In this document: piece by piece, positions 7,575-14,472 of the stretch | Layout of the letters: each line of letters begins with the position of its first letter | Position numbering within the stretch: the stretch's first letter is position 1 | Source: Kordiimonadaceae bacterium | GTDB lineage: Bacteria; Pseudomonadota; Alphaproteobacteria; Sphingomonadales; Emcibacteraceae | Assembly (NCBI GenBank): GCA_018699075.1 | Contig: JABIPV010000145.1 | Span: 1 to 16,249, forward strand | Reading direction: 5' to 3' | DNA: 16,249 nt | Notes under the pieces: model-generated | The model's database searches: none | What the model saw: only the letters and a program-made list of their open reading frames with translations | Told to the model about the DNA's origin: nothing | Position numbers and translations under genes: made by a program

Positions 7575-8747
7575 ATGTATAAATCATCAATTACCAAGTT
7601 CCTCGAAAAAGAAAGTTCCGGGGGAATAATATTGGTGATCGCAGCTCTTTGCGCCATAATTATAGCGAATTCACCTTTTGGGTTTTATTATGACCAACTT
7701 CTGAGCACTCTTGTTCGGGTACAAGTGGGCGAGCTGGATGTCGCTAAACCTCTCCTACTCTGGGTTAATGATGGCTTGATGGCAATTTTCTTTTTATTGG
7801 TTGGCTTAGAGCTTAAACGTGAGTTTCTTGAGGGTGAATTATCCGATAAAAAAAGCATCATTATGCCAGGCTTAGGTGCTTTGGGTGGTATGATTGTTCC
7901 AGCGGGAATTTATATTTATTTTAACATCAATAACCCAGATACGATTGGTGGTTGGGCTATTCCCGCAGCGACAGATATAGCTTTTGCGTTGGGTGTGCTT
8001 TCATTACTGGGATCAAGGGTGCCGATTTCATTGAAAATATTCTTAACGTCGCTGGCGATATTTGATGATGTCGGCGCGATTTTGATCATTGCATTTTTCT
8101 ATACCAGTAAAGTATCAATGACAGCATTAATTATTTCTGGCCTTTGTATCGTTGCACTTGCTATTTTGAATAAGCGCGGCGTATTTGAAAAAAGCCTATA
8201 TATAATGTTTGGTGTAATTATGTGGGTTTCGTTATTGAAATCTGGAGTTCACGCGACACTTGCAGGCGTGATACTTGCCGTATTTATTCCCCTTAAATGT
8301 GAACGTGAGCCGGGCATATCACCCCTTAAAACCATGGAACATGATTTGCATGCGGTTGTTGCATTTTTCATTCTTCCCGTTTTTGCTTTCTGTAATTCTG
8401 GTATAAATTTTTCCGGAATTAGCTTGGACGATGTACTACATCCAATGCCTCTCGGTATTATTCTCGGGTTATTCATCGGTAAACAGGTAGGTATCTTTGG
8501 ACTTTGCTGGATAGGTATAAAAATGAAAATTACCGAACTTCCCAAAGGGATGAGCATGACAGCGTTATATGGTACAGCAGCATTATGCGGTATAGGATAT
8601 ACAATGAGCCTCTTTATCGGCTCTCTCGCATTTGAAGATGGTGGTGTCGGGAACGTCCTTGATGAAAGAATAGGCATATTAATCGGCTCTCTGATGTCAG
8701 GCTTACTTGGATTTTTCATCTTGAATAAGACACTTAAAGCTAAATAA
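7575..8747 (+). CDS. nhaA: Na+/H+ antiporter NhaA
   Basis: A 390-residue polytopic inner-membrane protein of the usual NhaA length. Hallmarks are GLELKREFLEGEL (about 78-90, pH-sensor region), AATDIAFALGVLSLLGSRVP with Asp134, and AIFDDVGAI with the paired ion-binding aspartates 164-165; a later GKQVGI segment supplies the conserved lysine of helix X. The protein exchanges external protons for internal sodium and maintains pH and Na+ balance, as expected of a salt-exposed organism. AGGAAAA precedes the ATG at 8 nt. Being 13 nt behind the E1 gene, it probably shares the 5133 promoter, an unusual partner for a thiamine enzyme. It converges with the HxlR gene, leaving only 19 bp and no clear GC-rich terminator. 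Confidence 0.95.
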   Translation: MYKSSITKFLEKESSGGIILVIAALCAIIIANSPFGFYYDQLLSTLVRVQVGELDVAKPLLLWVNDGLMAIFFLLVGLELKREFLEGELSDKKSIIMPGLGALGGMIVPAGIYIYFNINNPDTIGGWAIPAATDIAFALGVLSLLGSRVPISLKIFLTSLAIFDDVGAILIIAFFYTSKVSMTALIISGLCIVALAILNKRGVFEKSLYIMFGVIMWVSLLKSGVHATLAGVILAVFIPLKCEREPGISPLKTMEHDLHAVVAFFILPVFAFCNSGINFSGISLDDVLHPMPLGIILGLFIGKQVGIFGLCWIGIKMKITELPKGMSMTALYGTAALCGIGYTMSLFIGSLAFEDGGVGNVLDERIGILIGSLMSGLLGFFILNKTLKAK

Positions 8748-8766
8748 AAGTATTATTTCAAGCAAT

Positions 8767-9432
8767 TTATTCTTTCTTAAATGGGCTATTCTTAAGCCAA
8801 GAAGATATATTTCTGGTTAATCCTCGAGGACCGACTACGAGCAATTCTTCGCTTTTTATTACATCTTTGTAATTTAAGTGGCCTAGCCAAACTTTTGAAA
8901 GAATTTCTACGGTTGAAGTAAAATAAACGTCGACATCTTTACCAGGATCTTTCACACAAATATCAATATCTTCTCCCTTTACAATCAGCCACCAATTGGG
9001 GTTGTCATCAATGTCTAAAAATTTAAATTTAATGATGGTTTCATTTCCGGGAAGTTTATCAGGCACAATACTTCGGCGTAGATAAATCATTAAGAAATCG
9101 ACATCATAATCTTCATCAGTAAGGTTATCCTTTGCCCATCTCATTCCCCAGTCACCAAGATCTAATAGGATAGGGAGCAGTTGTTCGGTTGGTTCGGAGG
9201 CGAAGTATTCATAGCCTCGTTGCCCTGATATCTTTTTTTTAATTAGAAGACCGGTTTGTTCTAGCGATTGAAGGCGTTTTGTAAGTAATGCTGGGGATAT
9301 CATACTTAACCCACGCTGAAGTTCGTTAAAACGTGAACTTCCCATAAGTAATTCTCGAATGATAAGCAATGTCCATTTTTCGCCGAGAAGCTCAGTAGCT
9401 TTGGCTATGGGGCAGAATTGTCCGTATTTCAT
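8767..9432 (-). CDS. HxlR-family regulator with C-terminal SCP2-like domain
   Basis: A 221-residue cytoplasmic DNA-binding protein. Residues 7-95 form the HxlR winged helix: CPIAKATELLGEKWTLLIIR, then SRFNELQRGLSMISPALLTKRL as recognition region and the wing GLLIKKKISGQRGYEY. Residues from about 110 on (WWLIVKGEDIDICVKDPG, STVEILSKVWLGHL and the final VGPRGLTRNISSWL) match the sterol-carrier-like domain found on some HxlR proteins, suggesting a hydrophobic ligand. Cys7 sits at the place of redox cysteines in some HxlR proteins, but whether it senses anything is unknown. GAGAGG precedes the ATG. It is transcribed away from the CMD-methyltransferase-dehydrogenase genes, and the shared gap holds probable operators, so autoregulation and control of that operon are likely. 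Confidence 0.9.
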   Translation of the reverse strand: MKYGQFCPIAKATELLGEKWTLLIIRELLMGSSRFNELQRGLSMISPALLTKRLQSLEQTGLLIKKKISGQRGYEYFASEPTEQLLPILLDLGDWGMRWAKDNLTDEDYDVDFLMIYLRRSIVPDKLPGNETIIKFKFLDIDDNPNWWLIVKGEDIDICVKDPGKDVDVYFTSTVEILSKVWLGHLNYKDVIKSEELLVVGPRGLTRNISSWLKNSPFKKE

Positions 9433-9452
9433 CTTAGCCTCTCTTTATTAAA

Positions 9453-9524
9453 ATATAGGTTACTATAACATATATAGTTAGTTACTTCACAATCTGTAGT
9501 TAGCTACTATAGTTTTGGAAGTAT
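9453..9524. promoter_or_regulatory. Divergent promoter region with three 22-bp-spaced repeats (probable HxlR operators)
   Basis: The hexamer GTTACT occurs at 9459 and 9481 and as GCTACT at 9503, exactly 22 bp apart, or two helical turns. Copies two and three share TAGTTAG[TC]TACT (9475-9486, 9497-9508). Overlaid are ACTATA-N5-TATAGT (9462-9478) and the palindrome ACTATAGT (9506-9513). The third repeat overlaps the -35 position of a possible rightward promoter with -10 CATAAT (9531-9536). These are probable sites for the adjacent HxlR regulator, acting on both directions. Confidence 0.6.
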
Positions 9525-9546
9525 TCGGAGCATAATTAGCGGCCTA

Positions 9547-9577
9547 TCCTTAAATGATCAAATGAGAAATTTAAGGA
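9547..9577 (+). promoter_or_regulatory. Leader hairpin sequestering the CMD gene ribosome-binding site
   Basis: TCCTTAAAT (9547-9555) is perfectly complementary to ATTTAAGGA (9569-9577) across a 13-nt loop. The right arm contains the AAGGA Shine-Dalgarno of the gene starting at 9585, so the folded leader would hide it. The stem is mostly A-U and only moderately stable, which would allow temperature- or ribosome-dependent opening. It could be coincidental in AT-rich DNA. Confidence 0.4.
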
Positions 9578-9584
9578 AAAGCTT

Positions 9585-10181
9585 ATGAGCTTATTTAAAA
9601 TCCATACGGCGATAAGTGCCGCCCCCCAGTTGCGTTTGCTATTTGAAGAAGTAGAACAAAATGTAAGTTTTGTGCCAAACATCTTTGCTGTGGTTGCTGA
9701 ATCTGAGCAGGCTCTGAAGGCTTATGAAGCTATGGGACGCCATTTATCAAGCTGTCCGTTTACGCCGTCTGAAAAAGAAACTATTGAACTTGTGACCAGC
9801 ATTGAAAATGGCTGTAGTTATTGTGTAGCAGGTCATTCTGCATTCGCGGCTATGCAAGATGTCCCTGATGAAATAATCTCCTCATTAAGGCAGAATAAAC
9901 CAATTGATGATCCTAGATTGCAAGCTCTCGCCGAATTCACAAGAAAACTAATAAGATCAAAAGGAAAAATCTCAAATCGAGATTTTATTCTCTTTTTTGA
10001 TGCAGGATTTACCAAAGCACAGATGATGGATGTTGTATTGGGGATCAGTCTTAAAACATTCACAAATTATATCAGCAACGCAGTCTCTTTGCCATTAGAT
10101 CCACAATTCCAACCTTATGCATGGTCGGGACCAGAAAAGACTGAATTTAATGAAGACCAATTTTTAATTAATCAACTTTAA
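9585..10181 (+). CDS. Carboxymuconolactone decarboxylase / AhpD-like protein
   Basis: A 198-residue all-helical CMD-family protein. It has the AhpD-type signature Glu65-x11-Cys77-x2-Cys80-x3-His84 in the segment ENGCSYCVAGHSAFA, which in AhpD and relatives gives a thiol-disulfide, peroxidase-linked site with a proton relay. This favours a redox role, probably peroxide or radical defence, over lactone decarboxylation. The N-terminus FVPNIFAVVAESEQAL is typical of these uncharacterised peroxidase-related proteins. ATG is preceded by AAGGA at 7 nt. It is first in a three-gene operon divergent from the HxlR gene, an arrangement common for HxlR regulators sensing oxidants or electrophiles. The substrate is unknown. 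Confidence 0.85.
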   Translation: MSLFKIHTAISAAPQLRLLFEEVEQNVSFVPNIFAVVAESEQALKAYEAMGRHLSSCPFTPSEKETIELVTSIENGCSYCVAGHSAFAAMQDVPDEIISSLRQNKPIDDPRLQALAEFTRKLIRSKGKISNRDFILFFDAGFTKAQMMDVVLGISLKTFTNYISNAVSLPLDPQFQPYAWSGPEKTEFNEDQFLINQL

Positions 10182-10197
10182 CTCTAAGGAAAAACAC

Positions 10198-11253
10198 ATG
10201 TTACAAGAAAAAACTACAGACGAATTCGCGGGCCAGGTGGTTACAGATGTGGCGGCTACTATATCAGGCGTATTGACCAATATTGGTCATAAAATAGGTC
10301 TTTATAAGGCCATGGCAGGAGCGGGTGATCTCTCATCCTCTGAACTTGCAAGAAAAACAAATGCTGATGAACGATATGTGCGGGAATGGCTTAATAATCA
10401 AACCGCAGGTGGTTATGTTCATTTTAACCAAGAGCAGGATACCTATCATATGCCTGACAGTCATATTCCCGTGCTTGCTGATGAGGAAAGTCCTTTTTTC
10501 CTTGTGCCGGCCCTTGAGGTTGCTTCTTCACTCTGGCATGACGAAGAAAAATTACTGGATATTTTTACCAGTGGTAATGGATTAGATTGGGGCGCGCATC
10601 ATCACAAGCTTTCTTGTGGTAGTGAATCTTTGTTTAGGCCCGGTTATAAAACATTTTTAGTGGCTGATTGGATTGCTTCTGTTAATGGGCTTTCAGAAAA
10701 ATTACAGGCGGGCGCTAAAATTGCTGATGTGGGCTGTGGTCATGGCGCTTCATCTATTTTAATGGCCAATCAGTTTCCGGCCTCAAGTGTTGTTGGTTAT
10801 GATCTTCATGATGGGTCGATTGATACGGCCAGAAAGCGCGCCGTCGATGCAGATGCAAATGGAAATATCGATTTTAAAGTCGCCAGTGCTAAAAATTATG
10901 AAGGTGAAGATTTTGACTTGATCTGCTTTATGGACTGTCTACATGATATGGGTGACCCTGTAGGGGCGGCGAAACATGCAAGGCAATCTCTTAATGACGA
11001 TGGTGTTGTTTTGCTCGTAGAACCCGCTGCGGGAGATACGGTAACGGAGAACATCAATCCGGTGGGTCGTCTTTATTACGGGGTATCTACAGTTATATGT
11101 ACTCCATGTTCTAAGTCACAAGAGGTTGGCGCTGCACTTGGTGCCCAAGCAGGCGAGAAAAGATTATCAGAAGTGATGATGGAAGCAGGGTTTTCTTCAG
11201 TCGAACGTGTAGCTGAAACGCCCTTTAATATAATTCTAGCCGCCAGACCTTAA
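10198..11253 (+). CDS. Class I SAM-dependent methyltransferase with N-terminal winged-helix domain
   Basis: A 351-residue protein. Residues about 10-90 look like the winged-helix dimerisation domain common in small-molecule methyltransferases (LSSSELARKTNADERYVREWL). The SAM site is motif I, ADVGCGHGASSILMA (Asp177 to Gly183 core), with the acidic residue of motif II in VVGYDLHDGSI (about Asp202). Later motifs include FDLICFMDCLHDMGDP and VVLLVEPAAGD. The layout resembles Rv2258c-like methyltransferases. It starts 16 nt after the CMD stop behind AAGGAAAAACAC, so it is in the same operon. The acceptor cannot be deduced; the downstream alcohol dehydrogenase suggests a shared pathway on an oxygenated small molecule. 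Confidence 0.85.
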   Translation: MLQEKTTDEFAGQVVTDVAATISGVLTNIGHKIGLYKAMAGAGDLSSSELARKTNADERYVREWLNNQTAGGYVHFNQEQDTYHMPDSHIPVLADEESPFFLVPALEVASSLWHDEEKLLDIFTSGNGLDWGAHHHKLSCGSESLFRPGYKTFLVADWIASVNGLSEKLQAGAKIADVGCGHGASSILMANQFPASSVVGYDLHDGSIDTARKRAVDADANGNIDFKVASAKNYEGEDFDLICFMDCLHDMGDPVGAAKHARQSLNDDGVVLLVEPAAGDTVTENINPVGRLYYGVSTVICTPCSKSQEVGAALGAQAGEKRLSEVMMEAGFSSVERVAETPFNIILAARP

Positions 11254-11266
11254 TCCTTGAATACTA

Positions 11267-11293
11267 CCCGGAAACACATCCCAAGTTTCCGGG
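11267..11293 (+). terminator. 9-bp stem-loop between methyltransferase and dehydrogenase genes
   Basis: CCCGGAAAC (11267-11275) pairs perfectly with GTTTCCGGG (11285-11293) over a 9-nt loop, 13 bp after the methyltransferase stop. Only GGTTTAG follows, without a real U-tract, so it may be a weak terminator, a pause or an mRNA-stabilising hairpin that sets the dehydrogenase level relative to the genes upstream. Confidence 0.5.
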
Positions 11294-11364
11294 GGTTTAG
11301 ATCTTGCATCATGATGGCTTTTATGTTTGGCTGTTACCTCGTTTTATCAATCAGGACAAGACCA

Positions 11365-12405
11365 ATGAAAGCCGTTGTATTTGAAGCCTATAAAGCCATG
11401 CCGAAAATTCAGAATGTACCGGACCCTACACCTGTAAATCACGGTGTCGTTGTGAAAGTTATGGCGACGGGTGTATGCCGAAGTGATTGGCATGGTTGGA
11501 TTGGTCATGATCCTGATATTGAACTGCCCCATGTGCCGGGGCATGAGCTTGCAGGAACCATTGAAGCCGTGGGAAAAGATGTCAAGAATTGGAAAATTGG
11601 CGACCGTGTAACGGTGCCATTTGTTTCTGGATGCGGATCTTGCCCTGAATGTCATTCAGGTAATCATCAAGTTTGCGATGATCAATTTCAACCCGGATTT
11701 ACTCATTGGGGGTCGTTCGCGGAATATGTAGGGCTTCATTACGCGGATACTAACTTAGTCAGGCTTCCCGATGAAATTAATTTTAATACGGCTGCCAGTT
11801 TAGGCTGCCGGTTTGTTACATCATTTCGGGCAGTTGTTGACCAAGGGCATGTTTGCGCAGGCCAGTGGGTCGCTGTTCATGGTTGCGGTGGGGTTGGGTT
11901 ATCGGCGATTATGATTGCAAATTCTTTTGGTGCCAATGTTATCGCCGTTGATCTTGATGATGAAAAATTAAAGTTTGCCCAGGAAATTGGTGCAGTCGCT
12001 ACCCTTAATGCCAATAAAATTTCAAATATACCCGAAGCAATAATGGAAATAACCAAAGGCGGCGTACATGTGTCGCTTGATGCGCTTGGACATCCGATCA
12101 CATGTGCCAATTCAATTCGGTCTTTAAAAAAGCGCGGCAAACATATTCAGGTGGGGTTATTGGTGGCGGATCAAAGCACACCGAATATACCAATGGATAT
12201 TGTTGTTGCTAATGAGCTGGAGATTATCGGCAGTCATGGCATTCAGGCTTATCGTTATCCAGAAATGATGGAAATGATTAAAACGGGTAAACTAATGCCT
12301 GAAAAACTAATCGGGAAACAAATTAATTTAGAACAGTCGATTGATGCATTAATAAATATGGATAAGTTTGAGACAACTGGGGTCACCGTTGTCTCAAAAT
12401 TTTAG
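11365..12405 (+). CDS. Zinc-dependent alcohol dehydrogenase (MDR family)
   Basis: A 346-residue medium-chain dehydrogenase. Catalytic zinc ligands are Cys38 (GVCRSDWHG), His60-Glu61 (PGHE) and probably Cys148 (SLGCRF); the structural zinc set is Cys90, Cys93, Cys96 and Cys104. The nucleotide site is GCGGVG (173-178) with acidic VDLDD after the second strand (Asp196), which favours NAD over NADP. The frame stays open to an earlier ATG at 11257, but that extension would start before the hairpin and be translated from it; AGGA 8 nt before 11365 and the normal MKAVVFEAY family start support this site. It oxidises or reduces an alcohol/aldehyde pair in the cytoplasm. It is last in the operon, and a terminator lies inside its final codons. 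Confidence 0.9.
   Translation: MKAVVFEAYKAMPKIQNVPDPTPVNHGVVVKVMATGVCRSDWHGWIGHDPDIELPHVPGHELAGTIEAVGKDVKNWKIGDRVTVPFVSGCGSCPECHSGNHQVCDDQFQPGFTHWGSFAEYVGLHYADTNLVRLPDEINFNTAASLGCRFVTSFRAVVDQGHVCAGQWVAVHGCGGVGLSAIMIANSFGANVIAVDLDDEKLKFAQEIGAVATLNANKISNIPEAIMEITKGGVHVSLDALGHPITCANSIRSLKKRGKHIQVGLLVADQSTPNIPMDIVVANELEIIGSHGIQAYRYPEMMEMIKTGKLMPEKLIGKQINLEQSIDALINMDKFETTGVTVVSKF
12367..12403 (+). terminator. Intrinsic terminator embedded in the 3' end of the alcohol dehydrogenase gene
   Basis: TTTGAGACAAC (12367-12377) and GTTGTCTCAAA (12388-12398) form a perfect 11-bp stem with a 10-nt loop, followed by ATTTT to 12403. The hairpin includes the last dozen codons and the T-run reaches the stop codon. 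The convergent norB-like gene ends 2 bp after that stop, so there is no separate intergenic space. On the other strand no T-run follows, so termination there is less certain. Confidence 0.75.
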
Positions 12406-12407
12406 AT

Positions 12408-13784
12408 TTATTCTGCAGCAGCCTTTAAAGGCTCCGCTTGGTTTGTCGTATCTAATGTCAGCAGTCGAATGGCGGAAACCACGACCATCCAAAGACCTAC
12501 TAATAAACCGATGCCAGAAAAGGCAAACAAAGTAAGAAGTGGAAGGACAGCGTCACTTTTTTCATAGAAATCTTCCCATTCTGTGAAGGCTTCCATTGAG
12601 CCCGCTACCATTAATGATCCTAAGAATACTATTAGAGAGATATTTGTGATCCAATGACCATAATTGGCACAGCTTTTTGCCCACCCCTTAAAATTTAATC
12701 CGGCAACTTCTTCGGTAATTAAAAACACTGACCCCATCAGGATCATTGTATTAATACCAATGGTCGTTCCCATGGCATGGGCAACCGTTATATGGGTGCC
12801 ATGTGAAAAAAGGTTAAAAGCGGGAATTGAAATAAGGATTGCTAAAATCAAATTTAAAAATACCCATATATCTGCCGCAAATATAAAGCGGTATGATTGA
12901 AGATGAGCATGTTTCTGTTCTGGGGTTAATGAAGTACGCCAGTCCCAAATAATTTTCGCCAGCATAGCGAGTTCTGCCATACTTACGGTATAGGCAAGCA
13001 TTCTAATCCAAGTGGCACTATCAACAGCATAAACATGGTGGGCCCAACCAACCATTAGAGCAATGAAACTCAATGTGTAAAGCAAGAAGGCCGATGTGGA
13101 GTGGGCCAGTTCTTTATTTCCGCTGATGCGTTCCATAACGAACATCCCTGTTCCGTACACGAGCATATTCCATGACCCAACTAAGGCACCATAAGATTTC
13201 CATTGAATGGTAGTTTCACGAATAATATTTTCACTGAAAAAAGGAATTAGATATAAATGAGCTTCCGAGAATGTAATTAAAAAGAAGATAATGCCTGTCA
13301 TCCACATCCAGTAATAAACTGGCCAAGGGTTCTTTTCTTTTTTAAGCGTGAAAAGAATATTAAAGCCAAATAATATCCAGGTGGCAAAAATTGGTGCGGA
13401 TAAAGCCGGTGGATATGCCCAATATTCACGACCACCAAAAATTCCCATAGAAAAGGCAGTTAAAATGGCGATCCCGGTAATAACAAAAATCCAGAAATGA
13501 AGTTTTATGGCGCGGGGCCATGTGATCATGAGGTTCTTATAATTTGGCAAGTAATGATAAATTCCGCCAATAGCTGCTAAGAAAATCCAAGCGACGGCTA
13601 GACTTACATGGACGGGGCGTAATTTATGAAATTCAAGCCCACCAAGACTATCAGGATAAATATATTTAAAGGCCCCAAGGACACCCATCAATACACAGGC
13701 ACCTAAAGCCATTAAACCGAGTATTATGAAATTCAGACCACTGCGTCGATCAATATTAATCGCGTTCGTATTCGACTGTTCCAT
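12408..13784 (-). CDS. NorB-like heme-copper oxidase superfamily subunit with altered metal ligands
   Basis: A 458-residue, roughly 12-helix membrane protein related to the catalytic subunit of cytochrome c-dependent nitric oxide reductase (usual length about 450-470). Conserved features include RPVHVSLAVAW (His59, low-spin heme ligand), GREYWAYPP, GWAHHVYAV (His249-His250, active-site metal) and SHGTHITVAHAM (His336, high-spin heme). The helix that normally carries the first metal His reads QWKSYGALVGSWNML, with Tyr198 at that place and no NorB-type glutamates; the usual HxH pair reads H336-A-M338, removing one low-spin-heme His. These comparisons use a remembered Pseudomonas NorB sequence. 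The gene overlaps the norC-like gene by 29 nt, with GGAAGGA upstream of its ATG. It may be a divergent enzyme or an electron-transfer relative; ordinary NO reductase activity is doubtful. Confidence 0.8.
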   Translation of the reverse strand: MEQSNTNAINIDRRSGLNFIILGLMALGACVLMGVLGAFKYIYPDSLGGLEFHKLRPVHVSLAVAWIFLAAIGGIYHYLPNYKNLMITWPRAIKLHFWIFVITGIAILTAFSMGIFGGREYWAYPPALSAPIFATWILFGFNILFTLKKEKNPWPVYYWMWMTGIIFFLITFSEAHLYLIPFFSENIIRETTIQWKSYGALVGSWNMLVYGTGMFVMERISGNKELAHSTSAFLLYTLSFIALMVGWAHHVYAVDSATWIRMLAYTVSMAELAMLAKIIWDWRTSLTPEQKHAHLQSYRFIFAADIWVFLNLILAILISIPAFNLFSHGTHITVAHAMGTTIGINTMILMGSVFLITEEVAGLNFKGWAKSCANYGHWITNISLIVFLGSLMVAGSMEAFTEWEDFYEKSDAVLPLLTLFAFSGIGLLVGLWMVVVSAIRLLTLDTTNQAEPLKAAAE

Positions 13785-14181
13785 ACCAGGTCATCCTTCC
13801 TTTTTGTGGGTTATATGCTCCGGCGGCGCCAGCATATTCAAGATAAGCTACCAGATCAGCTACTTGTTCACTGTTAAGGTCAAAGTTTGGCATTCTGTCC
13901 GTTCCCTCTTCAATAAACATGGCTGCATATTCGGGACCTTTTTCCATATCAATAACAATATTGGTTAAATCTGGTCCCATATATCCGCCTAAACCATAAA
14001 TTTGATGACAAGCCGTACAATTGTTTTCTCTATATAGAGCCTGTCCGCGATAAGCACTTTCACTGGCGTTAGGAACACCTGTTAGTGCGGTTCCAGACGT
14101 ATAAACGCTTGCAGAATAAAAAAAGAAAGACACGAATAAACTTAAAAACAATATCCGTCGCCATGGTTGATGCTCAGTCAT
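13756..14181 (-). CDS. NorC-like membrane-anchored cytochrome c
   Basis: A 141-residue protein the size of NorC. An uncleaved N-terminal membrane anchor (about 9-28) precedes a periplasmic cytochrome c domain with one heme site, Cys55-x-x-Cys58-His59 in NCTACHQIYGLGGYMGPDLTN, and a probable axial Met97 in DRMPNFDLNSEQV. The order and spacing match NorC, which passes electrons from periplasmic donors to the NorB heme. Its 3' end overlaps the norB-like start, so the two are translated together. No norD, norQ or norE follows on this strand within the window. The heme site is intact even though the partner subunit has lost canonical ligands, which suggests the pair is still in use. Confidence 0.88.
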   Translation of the reverse strand: MTEHQPWRRILFLSLFVSFFFYSASVYTSGTALTGVPNASESAYRGQALYRENNCTACHQIYGLGGYMGPDLTNIVIDMEKGPEYAAMFIEEGTDRMPNFDLNSEQVADLVAYLEYAGAAGAYNPQKGRMTWYGTVEYERD

Positions 14182-14472
14182 AATCTACGTTTTCCCTATT
14201 TACGTGCTTTGAACATTAGATATAGTTTACTATTAATTTAGGGATGGTTTTTTGCTTTTGCATGGTTAATAGAAGAAATTACAGAATATTATTCTACAGA
14301 ATGATAAAATTTTATAATAATTTTCTCATTTTTAGTGTAATTTTATTCTAAATAAAGCAGTGGGTTTGATGATATTATTTTGTTATAATATAACCTTTAC
14401 AATGCTATAAATATGGTGTCCAATGTCGTTCATAATATAGAAAATAAAATCTAATATAGGAGGATATATAAA
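14182..14472. promoter_or_regulatory. Divergent AT-rich intergenic region with candidate promoters and inverted repeats
   Basis: This 291-bp gap between the norC-like and NHL genes has no ORF I support. For the NHL gene, an extended -10 element TGC-TATAAA lies at 14403-14411, and a perfect inverted repeat GTTATA-A-TATAAC at 14382-14394 covers the -35 position. Nearer the norC-like gene, ATAGT-TT-ACTAT forms a 12-bp palindrome at 14222-14233, about 40 bp from the start codon. No full FNR/NnrR-type TTGAT-N4-ATCAA box is seen. AT-richness makes chance palindromes likely. Confidence 0.4.

Noticed and set aside
8249..8719. 156-codon open frame on the - strand
   Set aside because: It is antisense to nhaA, and its translation is Pro/Ser/Arg-rich shadow sequence without family features.
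8741..8757. AAATAA-AAGTA-TTATTT hairpin between the nhaA and HxlR genes
   Set aside because: The stem is 6 A-T pairs only and expected by chance in such AT-rich sequence.
11257..11364. N-terminal extension of the alcohol dehydrogenase
   Set aside because: It has no ribosome site, spans a hairpin, and adds residues before the normal family start MKAVVFEAY, which has its own AGGA.
12408..13784. Straight annotation as nitric oxide reductase subunit B
   Set aside because: Overall similarity is clear, but two expected metal/heme histidines and the NorB glutamates are not found, so the enzymatic name would be misleading.
14366..14379. TTGAT half-site suggestive of an FNR/NnrR box upstream of the NHL gene
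   Set aside because: The second half after four bases is TTATT, not ATCAA.
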